Source: Gammaproteobacteria bacterium
GTDB taxonomy: Bacteria > Pseudomonadota > Gammaproteobacteria > Chromatiales > Chromatiaceae
Direction of reading: 5' to 3'
Assembly: GCA_019136395.1 (NCBI GenBank)
Contig: JAGVUH010000501.1
Location: 1-5,181, forward strand
Length of the DNA: 5,181 nt
The notes under the pieces: model-generated
Databases searched by the model: none
Told to the model about the DNA's origin: nothing
The model's input: only the letters and a program-made list of their open reading frames with translations
Program-made: the position numbers and the translations under genes
In this document: positions 4,524 to 5,181 of the stretch, piece by piece
Position numbering within the stretch: the first letter of the stretch is position 1
Layout: each line of letters starts with the position of its first letter

Positions 4524-5065
4524 CGCAGCGGGATCGCCATGGCTATGTTGGGCTTGATCCTGGTGGCGATTGTCTTTTCCCGGCATCTGGGGGGTGGCGG
4601 TAGCTTTGGCCTGATGGGCCGACTGATCATCCTGGTGATCGGCTTTACCCTTGCCCTGGGGCTGGCGCCGGTGCTGGACCGCTTTGCCTGGGGCGACATG
4701 GAGGGTGATGCCCGCTGGCGGGTTGCCGGCGCCACCCTCGACCGGGGACCTACCCGGAGGTCTTTCCCGTCCACCAACCGATCGAGTTGGGCCAGTGGTT
4801 CATCAACCACGCCCATAACGATTATCTGGAAGTGCTTTACGAGACCGGCGTCCCCGGCTGGGTGCTGATGGGGTTGTTTGTCGCCTTGTTCCTGCGCCAG
4901 GGGGTACGACTCCTGGGCGGAGCAGAGTGGTCGCGGTATCGTTGCCTGCAAGTCGGCGCCGGCATCGGCCTGTTCCTGTTGCTCGGGCACGGTTTTACCG
5001 ATTACAACCTGCGCGTGCCGGTCAACCTGGCCACCTTTGCCTTTCTGGCGGGGCTTTATTATCCC
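4524..5065 (+). pseudogene. O-antigen ligase/polymerase-like gene (Wzy_C family), truncated and internally deleted
   Basis: Two frames together give the C-terminal half of a multi-helix O-antigen ligase-family membrane protein, which in intact form joins or polymerises lipid-linked glycans at the periplasmic side. Part one (4524-4742) starts RSGIAMAMLGLILVAIVFSR, has a second helix (LIILVIGFTLALGLAPVL), and ends RWRVAGATLD. Part two, in another frame from 4745, reads GTYPEVFPVHQPIELGQWF, then the family hallmark HAHNDYLE, then helices GWVLMGLFVALFL, GAGIGLFLLLGHGF and LATFAFLAGLYY. Between them the usual dozen or so residues around a P-x-GSG-like motif are missing, so a deletion not divisible by three, rather than a simple slip, is the likely cause. 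The N-terminal helices are absent and replaced by the ATPase fragment. The second frame stays open to the window end, through a hairpin, without its own stop. Confidence 0.8.
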
Positions 5066-5072
5066 GAGAAAA

Positions 5073-5091
5073 CCCCCGGCTTTGCCGGGGG
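5073..5091. repeat. Strong GC hairpin downstream of the ligase remnant
   Basis: Perfect 8-bp arms CCCCCGGC (5073-5080) and GCCGGGGG (5084-5091) enclose a TTT loop. On the minus strand the hairpin is followed by four T (complement of 5069-5072), a weak intrinsic terminator signal. On the plus strand no T-tract follows directly. It could be a damaged bidirectional terminator, or the subterminal hairpin of a mobile element starting here. Confidence 0.6.
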
Positions 5092-5163
5092 ACCGAAAAA
5101 GTTTGACAATTCCGGGAGTCCATCCAGGAAACTCCGCATTGTGAGCCGCCAAGCACACACCTG

Positions 5164-5169
5164 CGGAGA
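5164..5169 (+). promoter_or_regulatory. Ribosome binding site before the right-edge gene
   Basis: CGGAGA lies six bases before an ATG at 5176. Together they suggest that a new plus-strand gene starts at the window edge. Confidence 0.45.
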
Positions 5170-5175
5170 ATCCCG

Positions 5176-5181
5176 ATGGAC
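5176..5181 (+). CDS. Probable start of a new gene cut by the window edge
   Basis: Only the first two codons (Met-Asp) are visible, so no product can be named. Support is the well-spaced CGGAGA site and the change from ligase-like sequence to an untypical stretch after the hairpin at 5073-5091. The frame differs from that of the ligase remnant. Confidence 0.35.

Noticed and set aside
5103..5108. TTGACA as a -35 promoter element before the right-edge gene
   Set aside because: The hexamer is perfect, but there is no TATAAT-like sequence 16-18 bases downstream (aggaaa lies there).
4508..5158. Long open frame on the minus strand opposite the ligase remnant
   Set aside because: The plus strand carries recognisable O-antigen ligase motifs (HAHNDYLE and helices). 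The minus translation resembles no family I know and has no ribosome binding site that I can see.

Overview
The window looks like a chromosomal segment from a high-GC gammaproteobacterium, most plausibly a purple sulfur bacterium (Chromatiaceae). The best evidence is the cytochrome c' precursor. Its mature part is about 130 residues with a distal-side tyrosine, and from memory it strongly resembles the Allochromatium vinosum protein. The hisC-tyrA overlap at the left edge also fits. The assignment is an inference from family knowledge, not from a search.

Layout, left to right. (1) 2-1116: the 3' end of hisC overlaps a complete prephenate/arogenate dehydrogenase gene (tyrA) in an ATGA junction, a translationally coupled aromatic amino-acid pair. 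The aroA gene that often follows tyrA in gammaproteobacteria is absent. (2) 1286-2575: a membrane cytochrome b561-type gene (+) converges on a periplasmic cytochrome c' gene (-). A minus-strand intrinsic terminator lies between them, and the 3' end of the b-cytochrome gene is partly duplicated 69 bp downstream. (3) 2809-3203: a small coiled-coil, membrane-anchored protein gene with a strong ribosome binding site. It is split by an apparent single-base frameshift and carries a 33-bp repeat in three copies. (4) 3240-4094: a fragment of one PIN-domain (vapC-like) toxin gene, then a complete toxin-antitoxin pair on the minus strand (Phd/YefM-type antitoxin, then VapC) with a candidate operator. 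(5) 4095-5181: a decayed region with palindromic intergenic repeats, a fragment of an AAA-type ATPase fused directly to an N-terminally truncated, internally deleted O-antigen ligase-like gene, a strong hairpin, and the probable start of another gene at the right edge.

The left third is ordinary biosynthetic chromosome. The middle holds a likely redox or NO-related cytochrome pair. The right half is accessory DNA with toxin-antitoxin genes, gene debris and repeats. I did not find a convincing new multi-gene system. The most interesting points are the frameshifted hendecad-repeat protein, the chimeric ATPase/ligase remnant, the repeated 3' end of the cytochrome b gene and the possible mobile-element edge at the far right.
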